Source of the DNA: an uncultured Oscillospiraceae bacterium
GTDB lineage: Bacteria; Bacillota; Clostridia; Oscillospirales; Oscillospiraceae
NCBI GenBank assembly: GCA_934597165.1
Contig: CAKTQP010000001.1
Location: 89,672-153,671 of the forward strand
Direction of reading: 5' to 3'
Length of the DNA stretch: 64,000 bases
Below are positions 26,432-35,745 of this stretch, piece by piece. Both the position numbers and the translations under genes were made by a program. The notes beneath the pieces were generated by a model. That model had not been told where the DNA came from and made no database searches. It saw only the letters and a list, made by a program, of their open reading frames with translations. The stretch's first letter is position 1. The number at the start of each line of letters is the position of its first letter.

Positions 26432-27253
26432 TTACTTTAAATCAAGTACTTTCTCAATTTTTAACTTTTTCATTCTAATCATCCGTAGAACGAATTTCTC
26501 ATAACTTTCATCAGGATAATCTGGATTATCTATCTCATCATATTCATCCGCCGTTCCCAAAATTGATGCCATCGACTCTTTCAGTCTCGATACCATCACT
26601 GCATAACCGGTCGGACTTCCTTTTCGAATTAGAACTTTAATTTTTCGTGGCAATTCTCCATATAATTTTTTCAGTTGCGCTAAATGCTCGTCTAAGGTCA
26701 AATCTGAAGTTTCTTTAAAAATAGTATCAACTCTAATATTGATGATTTGCTCTAGCTCATCCGCAGTTGCTTTTTCACATTTTGTGCCGCGCCGAACATA
26801 AGTAACATCCTTATCCAGATCTGTAGTTTGATTTTGTGAAATAAATGGAAGTCTCTCCGGCGTATCATGTACCATCAAAAGCTGAAATTTCTTTCCTTTC
26901 ACAGCCTCATATTCTGAACTCTCGTAGCTATAATTATATATTTCATAATCAAGTCCAGCAGGAATGTACTTTGAAATTTCGTTATTTATCTCAGCCTTAT
27001 CTTTAAACGCTTCTAAGCCAACTGGTGTGACTCTTCCATCAGGTTCTTCACGCACTCCAACGACAATAACTCCCCCTCTTGAATTTGCCATAGCGAGAAT
27101 TGTCTTTGCTAAATGCCCTTTTTCAACCCAATTTGCTTTAAAGTCTACTTCATCCATTTCACCGCAATTTTCTCTTAAAAAATCACGGAAATTATCTTTT
27201 GTTGGTTCTTTCAAAAAACCATCATAAAATTTATCTTTACCTTGCTTAATCAA
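26432..27253 (-). CDS. AlbA_2 (Schlafen-like, divergent AAA-4) domain protein within the hsd locus
   Basis: 273 aa. The N-terminal half matches the AlbA_2/Schlafen pattern: EVDFKANWVEKGHLAKTILAMANS then GGVIVVGVREEPDG near residue 40-75. The C-terminal part is lysine-rich with no recognised domain. The start appears to be TTG at 27253, with GAGG 8 nt upstream. It lies between hsdS (18 bp) and hsdR (16 bp), so it is co-transcribed. Base composition is clearly AT-rich compared with hsdM and hsdR. It may be an accessory defence or regulatory protein; the function is not known. Confidence 0.8.
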   Translation of the reverse strand: MIKQGKDKFYDGFLKEPTKDNFRDFLRENCGEMDEVDFKANWVEKGHLAKTILAMANSRGGVIVVGVREEPDGRVTPVGLEAFKDKAEINNEISKYIPAGLDYEIYNYSYESSEYEAVKGKKFQLLMVHDTPERLPFISQNQTTDLDKDVTYVRRGTKCEKATADELEQIINIRVDTIFKETSDLTLDEHLAQLKKLYGELPRKIKVLIRKGSPTGYAVMVSRLKESMASILGTADEYDEIDNPDYPDESYEKFVLRMIRMKKLKIEKVLDLK

Positions 27254-27271
27254 TTGATATACCTCGCGGCT

Positions 27272-28405
27272 TCATCCAAAATACTTCTGCATCAGTGCTT
27301 TTTGTAATACTTCCATTTTATCCAGACTTTTCTGGATTGTCAATTTTGTTTTGTAGACCTGTTCTACAAATGCAGAAAATTGCTTCTGTATCGTCTGGTC
27401 AACCTTTTTGACTTGTATGCCAAGTAACCCAGCTTTAGAGATATTTTTCATACTACCACTTGTTCCCGATGCAATGCGCCGAATACTTTCTTTCGTACTA
27501 CTTTGAATCAGAAGTTGCCACACAAATATAGGACATGCATTACCTTTTACTTCTGCTCTCCACAACCGGTCTGGAAGATAGGTATTCATAGACACATCCC
27601 ACACATAAGCTGCTGCTCCAACTAGTTCAATCGTATTCATCCGGCTAATTATTACATCTCCCTTTCTTACACGATGCTCCTCTAAAGGTTTATAACCAAG
27701 CGGTAGATTCTTTACTTGTTTTCTGTCAAAGTTGTCATAAGTTACCGCACTTGTTTTGAGCACCTTATTAGGACAGGGGTCTTCACCGGCAAGACTTTTC
27801 CCTGCGTTCAACCCCATAATATAATATGACAATGGCACATTTTCATCAATATCCCCAAACAGCTCAACAAATCGCGCTTTAACAAGCTCGTCCAGCTTTT
27901 GAAGCTGCTGCTCATACAGCTCAAAATTTCTCTTTGCCAAGTTCATTACTTTAACAATTCTATCCTGTTCTTCCAAATCAGGCAGTCGCACTGGCAAATC
28001 TAAAAAAATGTGTGTCGGCAAACTACGCCTTCTAGCTGTTGTCCCTCTCAAGTGCGCAGTATAATACTTCATGGCATAAGGCCCATGTAAATAATACTCG
28101 AGATAGCTGCTCAACACTTGAGTATAATCAATATTCCACACCTGATATGCAGGACTCATAATTCCTACATCAACAATTGTTTGTGCATAAATTACTCCTT
28201 CGTCAATAGGGAAACCAACTACAAGCTGCCCATACCGCACGACTTTATAATTTCGTTTATCCACCGACGCAATATTTTTCTTAAAACGCTCACTTTGAAG
28301 AACAATTCCATCCCTCATCGTTATAGATAATGTCGGATATGAATTATCCTCACAACGTTCAACATCCGCTATCGAAATTATATCTCCCAGCCGAACTTCT
28401 CTCAT
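27272..28405 (-). CDS. hsdS: Type I restriction enzyme, S (specificity) subunit
   Basis: 377 aa. Two target-recognition regions, each followed by a helical conserved region: LPDLEEQDRIVKVMNLAKRNFELYEQQL in the middle and a similar helix at the C-terminus (FSAFVEQVYKTKLTIQKSLDKMEVLQKALM), which is the HsdS layout. The start ATG shares one base with the hsdM stop (TGATG). The gene is AT-rich relative to hsdM, which is common for target-recognition regions exchanged by recombination. The recognised sequence cannot be predicted here. Confidence 0.92.
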   Translation of the reverse strand: MREVRLGDIISIADVERCEDNSYPTLSITMRDGIVLQSERFKKNIASVDKRNYKVVRYGQLVVGFPIDEGVIYAQTIVDVGIMSPAYQVWNIDYTQVLSSYLEYYLHGPYAMKYYTAHLRGTTARRRSLPTHIFLDLPVRLPDLEEQDRIVKVMNLAKRNFELYEQQLQKLDELVKARFVELFGDIDENVPLSYYIMGLNAGKSLAGEDPCPNKVLKTSAVTYDNFDRKQVKNLPLGYKPLEEHRVRKGDVIISRMNTIELVGAAAYVWDVSMNTYLPDRLWRAEVKGNACPIFVWQLLIQSSTKESIRRIASGTSGSMKNISKAGLLGIQVKKVDQTIQKQFSAFVEQVYKTKLTIQKSLDKMEVLQKALMQKYFG

Positions 28406-29901
28406 CACAGCATCTCCCCCAACTCAACCATAGCCTTATCAATCTCCTCCTTCAATTTATAAAGCTCCGCCAAAATCTCCTCCGTAGGCGGATACTCCAC
28501 CGGCACATACTCCACCTTTTTGTAGCGGTTGATGGACAGATCATAGCCGTTTTCCACGATCTCCTCCTTGGGCACAAAGAAGGATTGTTCCGTCCGCTCC
28601 CGCGCCTGCTCCGCCTCCAGGTTTTTGAACCGGGCGACAATATCCGGGATGTCATTCTCCTGCACCGGGCTGCGCTTATCGTCCAAGGAACGGCCGTCCG
28701 CCTGCATATCATAGAACCACACCTGATCCGTCCCCCCGTGCCCCGTTTTGGTAAAGACCAAAACCGCCGTAGACACACCGGCGTAGGGCTTAAAGACGCC
28801 GGACGGCATAGAGATGACCGCCTCCAACCGATTCTCCTCCACCAGCGCCTTCCGGATGGATTTATGCGCTTTGGACGAGCCGAACAGCACACCGTCCGGC
28901 ACGATACAAGCGCAGCGCCCGCCGATGCGCAGCATCCGCAGGAATAGCGCCAGGAACAGCAGCTCCGTTTTCTTCGTCTTGCACACCTTCAACAGGTCGG
29001 CAGAGACCGTATCCGCATCCAAACTGCCCTTAAACGGTGGATTGGCCAGGATGAGCGAGTATTTCTCCTTGTCCGGATTCTGATCGGACAGGCTGTCCCG
29101 ATACTCGATAAAGGGGTTGTCAATGCCATGGGTCATCATATTCATCGCGCCGATCCGGAGCATGGTACGATCCATGTCGTAGCCGGAGAACATATGGTTC
29201 ATATAATGATCCTTCTTTTGGCGGTCAAAGAAGATTTCCTTCTTGCGGTGCTCCTTCAAATACTCGCCTGCCGTGACGAGAAAACCGGAGGTGCCGCAAG
29301 CCGGGTCACAGATCACATCGTCTGCCTTGGGGTCCATGAGCTCCACCATCATGCGGATGATGTGCCGAGGGGTACGGAATTGCCCGTTCAGACCGGATTG
29401 GCTGATCTTCGAGAGCAGATATTCATAGGTATCCCCTCGCACATCCGCCGCCTGCGACTCGTTCATCAGCTGATAGATCTCGTCCAGCGCATCCACCACC
29501 TTGCTCAGCAGCAGCGGGGTCGGCAGCTTGAAGATGGCGTCGCCCATGTACTTGGAATAGGCGCTGTTTTTGTCATCATGCAGCCCTTTGATGAACGGGA
29601 ACACCCACTCCTGCATCACAGCATACATCTTTGCCGCCGGAAAGTCGTGGAACACGCTCCACTTGAGCTGCTGCCCGTCAATGGTACGCTCTCCAAGCTG
29701 CACTTCCACTGTGAACACGCTCTGATACGGCAGCCCCAACATGGCCGCTTCTTTGGCACGGCGATTATCGGAATCGTCCAGATCCCGGATGAACATGAGA
29801 TAGGTGATCTGCTCGATCACATCCAACGGGTTGACCAATCCGCCCGCCGCGAAAACATCCCAAAGACTGTCAATTTTATTTTTCAATTCACCGGTAAGCA
29901 T
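28405..29901 (-). CDS. hsdM: Type I restriction-modification DNA methyltransferase, M subunit
   Basis: 498-aa N6-adenine methyltransferase. An N-terminal helical HsdM domain precedes the SAM-binding motif DPACGTSGFLVTAGEYL near residue 200 and the catalytic NPPF motif (LANPPFKGS) near 290. First gene of the hsd operon; the promoter lies in the 29.9-30.07 kb gap. Coupled to hsdS through a one-base TGATG overlap. Confidence 0.95.
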   Translation of the reverse strand: MLTGELKNKIDSLWDVFAAGGLVNPLDVIEQITYLMFIRDLDDSDNRRAKEAAMLGLPYQSVFTVEVQLGERTIDGQQLKWSVFHDFPAAKMYAVMQEWVFPFIKGLHDDKNSAYSKYMGDAIFKLPTPLLLSKVVDALDEIYQLMNESQAADVRGDTYEYLLSKISQSGLNGQFRTPRHIIRMMVELMDPKADDVICDPACGTSGFLVTAGEYLKEHRKKEIFFDRQKKDHYMNHMFSGYDMDRTMLRIGAMNMMTHGIDNPFIEYRDSLSDQNPDKEKYSLILANPPFKGSLDADTVSADLLKVCKTKKTELLFLALFLRMLRIGGRCACIVPDGVLFGSSKAHKSIRKALVEENRLEAVISMPSGVFKPYAGVSTAVLVFTKTGHGGTDQVWFYDMQADGRSLDDKRSPVQENDIPDIVARFKNLEAEQARERTEQSFFVPKEEIVENGYDLSINRYKKVEYVPVEYPPTEEILAELYKLKEEIDKAMVELGEML

Positions 29902-30078
29902 TCTTTTTCTCCATTTCTGCTATTTCGCCTTTTTACAACAATAACTAAATTGTATCTACCCACCGGCAGCCCGTCAACCCAAAATCCTTTTGCGCCGCGA
30001 AAGCCGTTGACTTTGCAAAGGTATTCCAGTACAATGAAGGCGACAATCGAATGTTTGAGTTGGCTCGTCGATACCGTG

Positions 30079-30322
30079 TAGCCGTTTTGCTGTAACGACC
30101 TGGGATAGAGGTCAGGCGGCGGCTAGAAATGAATGGGGTGCAAAGCCCCGCGCGACCGGCACTGTGAGCGCAAGGACACACCGAAGCCGGTGACGTAGAC
30201 CGTCACCGGCAGGGACCAAAGTCCACCATTGCGGAACCTGTTCCGTGAGAAGGGAGGATGTGTACGCGAGGAGGAAAATTTCCCCTCAGAGCGCGAGTCA
30301 GGAGACTTACACGGGGCAGAGC
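30079..30322 (+). promoter_or_regulatory. Cobalamin (B12) riboswitch
   Basis: The conserved blocks of the cobalamin aptamer are in order: AATGGGGTGCAAAGCCCC (30132-30149), GCGACCGGCACTGTGAGCGC (30152-30171), CCATTGCGG (30226-30234), GAGAAGGGAGG (30247-30257) and finally GCGAGTCAGGAGACTTACA at about 30293-30311, which fits the consensus AGUCAGgAGAC. An added hairpin (GCCGGTGAC/GTCACCGGC near 30186-30210) and a long variable stem explain its larger than usual size. It lies 218 bp upstream of the giant DUF4430 protein gene on the same strand. Confidence 0.88.
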
Positions 30323-30436
30323 CATGGCAGCGGGCGGCATCTCCGTGAGCAAACAATGGCAGATGGACACTGATTTTCTCCGACTAGGAAATCGGTCTAT
30401 TTGTGCTGGACTCCGAGCAGCCGTCTCTCCCAAAAA

Positions 30437-30480
30437 TCGCAGGGAGGGACGGTATTTTTGTCATGCCGTCCTCCTGTCCC
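30437..30480 (+). promoter_or_regulatory. Hairpin between aptamer and gene (candidate expression platform)
   Basis: GGGAGGGACGGTA faces TGCCGTCCTCCTGTCCC around TTTTTGTCA. It lacks a trailing T run, so it is not an ordinary terminator; an alternative-pairing element of the riboswitch is plausible. Confidence 0.4.
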
Positions 30481-30539
30481 CTAGGCATACACCTGGTCTC
30501 CCCAGTTGTAGATTTCAAAAAAAGAAGGAGGAACAACCT

Positions 30540-33500
30540 ATGACAAAACGGATCGGTTCCCTTCTGTTGGCGCTTATCATGACGTTCTCGTTGGCTGTGC
30601 CAGCGATGGCAGTCGCAGAGCCAGAGCAGACAGAAGAACCTACCGCCAGCACCGTGGAGCCAACCACTCCCGCCGACGCTGACACCACGGCGGACACTTC
30701 CGCGCCCGCACCGGAGGAGACTCCGGACACTTCGGAAACAGAGAAAGACACGGACTCCAAAGCGGAGAAGCCTGCGGCAAAGAAGGCTGCCGCTAAGGCG
30801 GCTGTTTCGGTACAGTCCGTACAATCTGACCTAGACGCTTATTTTGCGGATTTGCCCTTGACGGCAGAAGCTCAGAACGGTGCTTCCAACCTGCAATGGT
30901 CGATCAAAAGCGGCGTCCTGACCTCTCCCAAAGGTTTCTCGAATGCCACCCGCTCCCTGACCTTGACCGCTACCGCAGACACTCATCTGACGTTTGAATA
31001 CAAGGTATCTACATCAACATACGATACGTTCAACTTTACACACAATGATAGCGTTATCGTCAAAGACAAAAGCGGCGAGATCGATTGGACACCCGTTGAG
31101 CTAGATGTTAGCAAGGGTGACAAACTGAATTTCTCCTACAAAAAGACTAGCAGCGTTGCAGCTGGTGACGACCGCATTTATGTCCGCAACTTCGCCGTCG
31201 GGGAAGGCATCCCTATCACCTTCCACGCCAACGGCGGCACCGGTGAGGATTATACCCAGAACATCTACGGCGGCAAGGGCACCCTGAAGGCCAACACCTT
31301 CACCTGTGACGGCAAGGTCTTCGCCGGTTGGGCCACCTCTGCTGAAGGCGATGTGGTCTACACCGACCAGGCGTCTGTGACCGACGTCACCGAGGCAATG
31401 GAGCTGTACGCCCGTTGGGCAGACGCCTCTACCGTCACCTTTGAAAACGGCAGCAAGACCACCACTGTCCAGGTGCCCACCGGCACTGCTATCGGCAGCG
31501 CACGCATCCCCAGCGAGGGCACCAAGAAAGGCTACCTGTTTGACGGCTGGTTCCACGGCGACACCAAGCTGACCGCCGAAACGGTCATCACCGAGGCGAT
31601 CACCTTCACCGCTAAGTGGACCCCCATCACCTACACTATCGCCTTCAACGCCAACGGCGGCGAGGGCACTATGGAGCCCATCACTGCCACCTATGACCAG
31701 GAAGTCACACCCGAGTGCACCTTCACCCGTACCGGTTACGACTTCAATGGTTGGAGCGATTCCAAGGGTTCCTCCAGCGGTTCTATGACCGCAAAGAATC
31801 TGACCTCCACCCAGGGCGCAACGGTCACCCTGTACGCCACCTGGAAGGGTCAGGATGTTCCGGTCACCATCGACTACAACTATGAAGGTTCTACTCCCAC
31901 TCAGAGAACTTGCGTCGTAGGTGAGAACTACAACTATATCCGGAATACCCAGACTGGCGGCTCCTCATATACCAAGCTAGAAGACCCCACCCGCACCGGT
32001 TGGATCTTTGTCGGTTGGTATGACGCAGCCGAGGGCGGCAACGAAATCGACTATTCGTACAAGTTTACCGACACCACTCCCATGACCCTCTACGCCCATT
32101 GGGTGAAAGGCATCACCGTCCACTTTGACGGCAACGGCTACAAGGGCACCATCAAGGACAAGACAGTGCTGGCAGACAAGGTGTTCAGCAGCCTGCCCTA
32201 CCTGACCAAGTCCTCCTATCCGGACAACCAGGCGCTGGACGGCTGGTACACCGCCAAAGAGGGCGGCGAGCAGGTCACTGCTGACACCAAATTTACCGGT
32301 GACGAAGTGACCCTGTACGCCCATTGGAGAGACTATCAGTATATCGTCAAGTTCAACATCAAGTCTAGCGACAAATCCACTGTGAAGGGCACCATGGAAG
32401 ACTTCCCCGCCCCCTTTGACAAGGATGTCACCCTGCCCAAGTGCGCCTTCACCCGTGAGGGCTACCGCTTCGCAGGCTGGTCCACCAGCAGCTGGGGCAG
32501 CACCGTCACCTATACTGATGGTGCGACCCTGAACCGCCCCTTTGAAGAGGACGACTGGGGTGATGGCAGCGAAGATCATGAGCCCTTCAACCTGTACGCC
32601 ATCTGGACAGAGACCGTTTTCGGCAAAGCATATAAGGACATCGCCGCCAAGCTCCCCACAGACAACGGCATCCGGGACACCACCGCCCTGGAACTGCTCA
32701 CCTCTGGTGACGGCTACACCGTCAGCTGGAGCAGCAGCAACACAGACTACATCACCAACGCCGGCGCAGTCACTCTGCCTGAGACCGGCAACGTGACCGT
32801 GACCCTGACCGCCACCGTTACGGAAACGGCAACCGGCGAGACCGAGACCAAGGACTACACCCTGACCCTGTATTCCCTGCGTCAGACAGAGACCGAAAAC
32901 GCTCTGAACGCAGCCGCCAACGCCATGACCGGCACATTAAATCCCGTCTACAGCACCGACACCAACCTCATCGACTTCGCTTCCAAGAAGCTGGGCGACA
33001 AGCTGGACGGCATCAAGCTGACCATCAAAGCGGCTAAGACCGACAAAGGCGGCGCCGCCGTCAGCAAGGACGGCACCATCACCTATTACTTCCCCCAGGA
33101 TACCCTCAGCGGCAGCGGTGTTTATTTCTATGTCCCCTTCGTCCTGGAAAAGGACGGGATCACCGTAGAAAAAGAGTGGTACGCCAACATTCCTTGGGAC
33201 AAGGGCAAGCTCCGCACCTACCTGGAACAGGAGATCGCAGCGCTGTCCATCGACACCGAGAACGTCAGTGAACTGTCCCTGCCTCAGGTGCTGAAAAAGG
33301 ACGGAAAACAGCTGGGGTGGAGCCATCTCACCTGGACTTCCAGCAATGAAAAGGTGGTCAAAGTGGGCAGCGCCTCCAGCTATAACGGCGACTACAAGGT
33401 GACCATCTACAAGACCGCTGTCCCCACCCCGGTGACCCTGACCGCCACCCTGAAGTGCAACAGCGTCGACGGCGTATCCGTCACCAAATCCTTTGACATC

Positions 33501-35417
33501 ATCGTGGCCGCCGGCACTGGCAGCGACACCGTGGAAGAGACCTTGAAGCAGCGGATAGACGCCGGCTTTGCAAAGGTCGGCCTACGGAATTGGGTCACCG
33601 GCGAGCAGCTGACCCCGGACGCCGACGGTGCTTACACCGCCACCGAGGACATCCTCATCCCCCGCACCCGTGACTTCGGCATCGACGGCAAATATTGCCC
33701 CGTCTCTGTCACCACCAGCGACAATGACGTGCTGGAAGAACCGGATGTGAACAACGCCGCCCGCATCTGGGTCTATCGGGATGTGCCGGGCGGAACGACC
33801 AAGGTAGTCACCATGACCGTCACCATCACCGACAAGACCAGCGGCGTCTCTGTGTCCCGTGATTTCAAGATCAAGGTTCCCGCTCTGACTCAGGAAGAAG
33901 TGGACAAAGAGATCGTCCTGATGGAACAAGTCAAAGCCCACTACTTCGATGGCATCAAGGCCAACAACCCGGACAAAGACCACGTCACCACCAACCTCCA
34001 CGCCTTCCGTGAAGCGTACCTGAATGAACAGGACGAGTTGACCTGGGTCTATCATGTGGATAACATGGTCAACCACGGCATCGTGCCGGTGGATATGGAT
34101 GGCTGGTATGAGTCGGAACAGTGGAGAATCTTCCGCTCCAGCAACCCCGCCATCATCACCCACGAAAACCTGCTGGTCACTCAGCCCACTTCCGCCAAGA
34201 CGGTCACCATCACCAGCTGGCTCTCCAGCGAGACTTTGGGCAGATATGCAGAAAAGCATCCGGACAATGTCCAGCTTCAGAAGCTGCACAATCAGGTCGT
34301 CTCTGTCTCCGTCATCGTCCCCGGCACCGACGGCAGTGAGACCCCCACGGACGAACGCCAGACCTATGCCTTCACCCTCTACGCACCGGACGGCACCCAG
34401 CTCGTGGACTGCCTGCTCCGAGATCAGCCCGAAGGGATGACCGCTGTTGATGCCGCTCGGAAGGTGTTGGAAGCCAACGGCTACCAGGTCATCGGCGGCA
34501 ATTACATCACCGCTGTCATCACCCCCGACGGCACCATGTGGCGTGCCGGTGACGACGGCGACCACTCCGGTTGGAGCTATCGCATCAATGGCAAGGTGAC
34601 CAACTCCGCCAACCTGTCCAACGGTGACGCCATCGAGCTGTTCTACACCAAGGACTACACCAAAGAGGCTGACCACACCAACACCCCCGCCTCCGTCGCC
34701 CGTGCCATCGAAGCCATCGGCGCCGTGACCAAGGACAGCGGCGACGCCATCCGCGCTGCCCGTGCCGCCTATGATCAGCTCACCGACGCCCAGAAGTCTC
34801 TCATCGACCAGGCTACTGTGGACAAGCTCACCGCTGCAGAGCGGGCTTGGGCAGCCCTGAACCCTGCAAAGCCGGTGTCCAATGTCATCACCGCCAAATC
34901 CACCACCAAAGTCGCCTCCACCAAAGCACAGTCCTTCCAGCTCAGCGCGAAGGCCAAGGGCGGCGCAAAGCTGACCTACCAGTCCAACAACAAGTCGGTG
35001 AAGGTGAGCAAGAGCGGCAAGGTGACCATCGCCAAGCACTTTGTGGGCAAAGCCACCATCACCATCACCGCCGGAGCCACTAGGGATTACACCAAGACCG
35101 TCAAGCGCGTCACAGTCACCGTCAATCCCGCCGGCACCACCTTCCGTTCGGTGTACAACGGCAAGGGCAAGAAGCTGAAGGCATATTGGAAGAAGAACAG
35201 CCGCGTCAGCGGGTATCAGCTCCAGTACAGCACCAGCAAGCAGTTCACCAATGGGAAAACGGTCACGCTGAAGGGCGCCAACTGCACCGGCGCAGTCCGT
35301 TCCAATCTGACCAAGGGAAAGACCTATTCTGTCCGCGTCCGCACCTACAAAAAGGTGGGCGGCAAGGTCTACTATTCCGCTTGGAGCAAGACCAGACAGG
35401 TGAAGATCGTGCGCTGA
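30540..35417 (+). CDS. Giant secreted multidomain protein with transcobalamin-like DUF4430 domain
   Basis: 1625 aa from the ATG at 30540 (AGAAGGAGGAACA upstream); the longer open frame back to 30258 only crosses the riboswitch. Layout: signal peptide 1-27 (cut after AMA), acidic Glu/Thr/Pro linker to about 85, a beta-rich domain to about 220, six InlB/Listeria-Bacteroides-type repeats at about 220-690 (recurring NGG...FAGW...LYARW pattern), Ig-like atrophied domains at about 700-1120, the DUF4430 transcobalamin-C-like domain at about 1275-1380 (QLVDCLLRDQPEGMTAVDAA, DHSGWSYRINGK), and a C-terminal Ig2-like and Fn3-like pair at about 1445-1625. No LPXTG or SLH anchor is visible. Together with the B12 riboswitch this suggests an extracellular cobalamin/corrinoid binder; binding is inferred, not shown. 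Confidence 0.88.
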   Translation: MTKRIGSLLLALIMTFSLAVPAMAVAEPEQTEEPTASTVEPTTPADADTTADTSAPAPEETPDTSETEKDTDSKAEKPAAKKAAAKAAVSVQSVQSDLDAYFADLPLTAEAQNGASNLQWSIKSGVLTSPKGFSNATRSLTLTATADTHLTFEYKVSTSTYDTFNFTHNDSVIVKDKSGEIDWTPVELDVSKGDKLNFSYKKTSSVAAGDDRIYVRNFAVGEGIPITFHANGGTGEDYTQNIYGGKGTLKANTFTCDGKVFAGWATSAEGDVVYTDQASVTDVTEAMELYARWADASTVTFENGSKTTTVQVPTGTAIGSARIPSEGTKKGYLFDGWFHGDTKLTAETVITEAITFTAKWTPITYTIAFNANGGEGTMEPITATYDQEVTPECTFTRTGYDFNGWSDSKGSSSGSMTAKNLTSTQGATVTLYATWKGQDVPVTIDYNYEGSTPTQRTCVVGENYNYIRNTQTGGSSYTKLEDPTRTGWIFVGWYDAAEGGNEIDYSYKFTDTTPMTLYAHWVKGITVHFDGNGYKGTIKDKTVLADKVFSSLPYLTKSSYPDNQALDGWYTAKEGGEQVTADTKFTGDEVTLYAHWRDYQYIVKFNIKSSDKSTVKGTMEDFPAPFDKDVTLPKCAFTREGYRFAGWSTSSWGSTVTYTDGATLNRPFEEDDWGDGSEDHEPFNLYAIWTETVFGKAYKDIAAKLPTDNGIRDTTALELLTSGDGYTVSWSSSNTDYITNAGAVTLPETGNVTVTLTATVTETATGETETKDYTLTLYSLRQTETENALNAAANAMTGTLNPVYSTDTNLIDFASKKLGDKLDGIKLTIKAAKTDKGGAAVSKDGTITYYFPQDTLSGSGVYFYVPFVLEKDGITVEKEWYANIPWDKGKLRTYLEQEIAALSIDTENVSELSLPQVLKKDGKQLGWSHLTWTSSNEKVVKVGSASSYNGDYKVTIYKTAVPTPVTLTATLKCNSVDGVSVTKSFDIIVAAGTGSDTVEETLKQRIDAGFAKVGLRNWVTGEQLTPDADGAYTATEDILIPRTRDFGIDGKYCPVSVTTSDNDVLEEPDVNNAARIWVYRDVPGGTTKVVTMTVTITDKTSGVSVSRDFKIKVPALTQEEVDKEIVLMEQVKAHYFDGIKANNPDKDHVTTNLHAFREAYLNEQDELTWVYHVDNMVNHGIVPVDMDGWYESEQWRIFRSSNPAIITHENLLVTQPTSAKTVTITSWLSSETLGRYAEKHPDNVQLQKLHNQVVSVSVIVPGTDGSETPTDERQTYAFTLYAPDGTQLVDCLLRDQPEGMTAVDAARKVLEANGYQVIGGNYITAVITPDGTMWRAGDDGDHSGWSYRINGKVTNSANLSNGDAIELFYTKDYTKEADHTNTPASVARAIEAIGAVTKDSGDAIRAARAAYDQLTDAQKSLIDQATVDKLTAAERAWAALNPAKPVSNVITAKSTTKVASTKAQSFQLSAKAKGGAKLTYQSNNKSVKVSKSGKVTIAKHFVGKATITITAGATRDYTKTVKRVTVTVNPAGTTFRSVYNGKGKKLKAYWKKNSRVSGYQLQYSTSKQFTNGKTVTLKGANCTGAVRSNLTKGKTYSVRVRTYKKVGGKVYYSAWSKTRQVKIVR

Positions 35418-35455
35418 CCGTTTTTCACCTTTAGATAAGCCATCACATCACAAAA

Positions 35456-35500
35456 GGGCACCCCCTACGCAGGTAAACCGCCTTGCTGTAGGGGGTGTTT
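35456..35500 (+). terminator. Terminator-like hairpin after the giant gene
   Basis: GCACCCCCTAC/GTAGGGGGTG stem with a loop of about 19 nt, followed by TTTGGTTG. Confidence 0.6.
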
Positions 35501-35689
35501 GGTTGCTCGCAGAGATGCAGGTTACGCCTTTGATAAGGAAGTGTTCGAGCTGGGACTGATCTGCTTCGCCACCCTGAAACAGGCTATAGCAAATGCTTCC
35601 CGTGCCCTTATCGTGCCAGACTAGCAACCGAATTGTCTGACTGGGCATAGGTGTATGGAAGTAATTGTAGTTATCGATCAGTTATAAGA

Positions 35690-35732
35690 AAAAGCTGTGT
35701 GAATAGCGTTCCCATTCACACAGCTTTTTTCG
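35690..35732. terminator. Bidirectional terminator
   Basis: AAGCTGTGTGAAT pairs with ATTCACACAGCTT with a 9-nt loop; T6 follows on the plus strand and T5 on the minus strand. It ends the OYE operon (-). Confidence 0.88.
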
Positions 35733-35745
35733 ATGACATTCTGTT

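Larger units (their letters stand above)
35418..35745. other. Intergenic region after the giant gene
   Basis: 328 bp with two terminators (35456-35500 and 35690-35731). Between them no gene is convincing. A short open stretch at about 35492-35625 (+) encodes a plausible-looking hydrophobic peptide tail (DKEVFELGLICFATLKQ) ending at a TAG, and a 66-codon minus-strand frame crosses it; either could be a decayed remnant. Confidence 0.4.

Noticed and set aside
26300..30000. Possible prophage or transposon carrying the restriction locus
   Set aside because: No integrase, transposase, inverted ends or target duplication are visible; only composition differs in hsdS and the AlbA_2 gene.
30258..30539. 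N-terminal extension of the giant protein to 30258
   Set aside because: It would translate the cobalamin aptamer. The ATG at 30540 has a strong ribosome site and is followed by a normal signal peptide.
35448..35648. 66-codon minus-strand frame
   Set aside because: No ribosome site or recognisable family, and it overlaps a terminator; noted only in the intergenic description.
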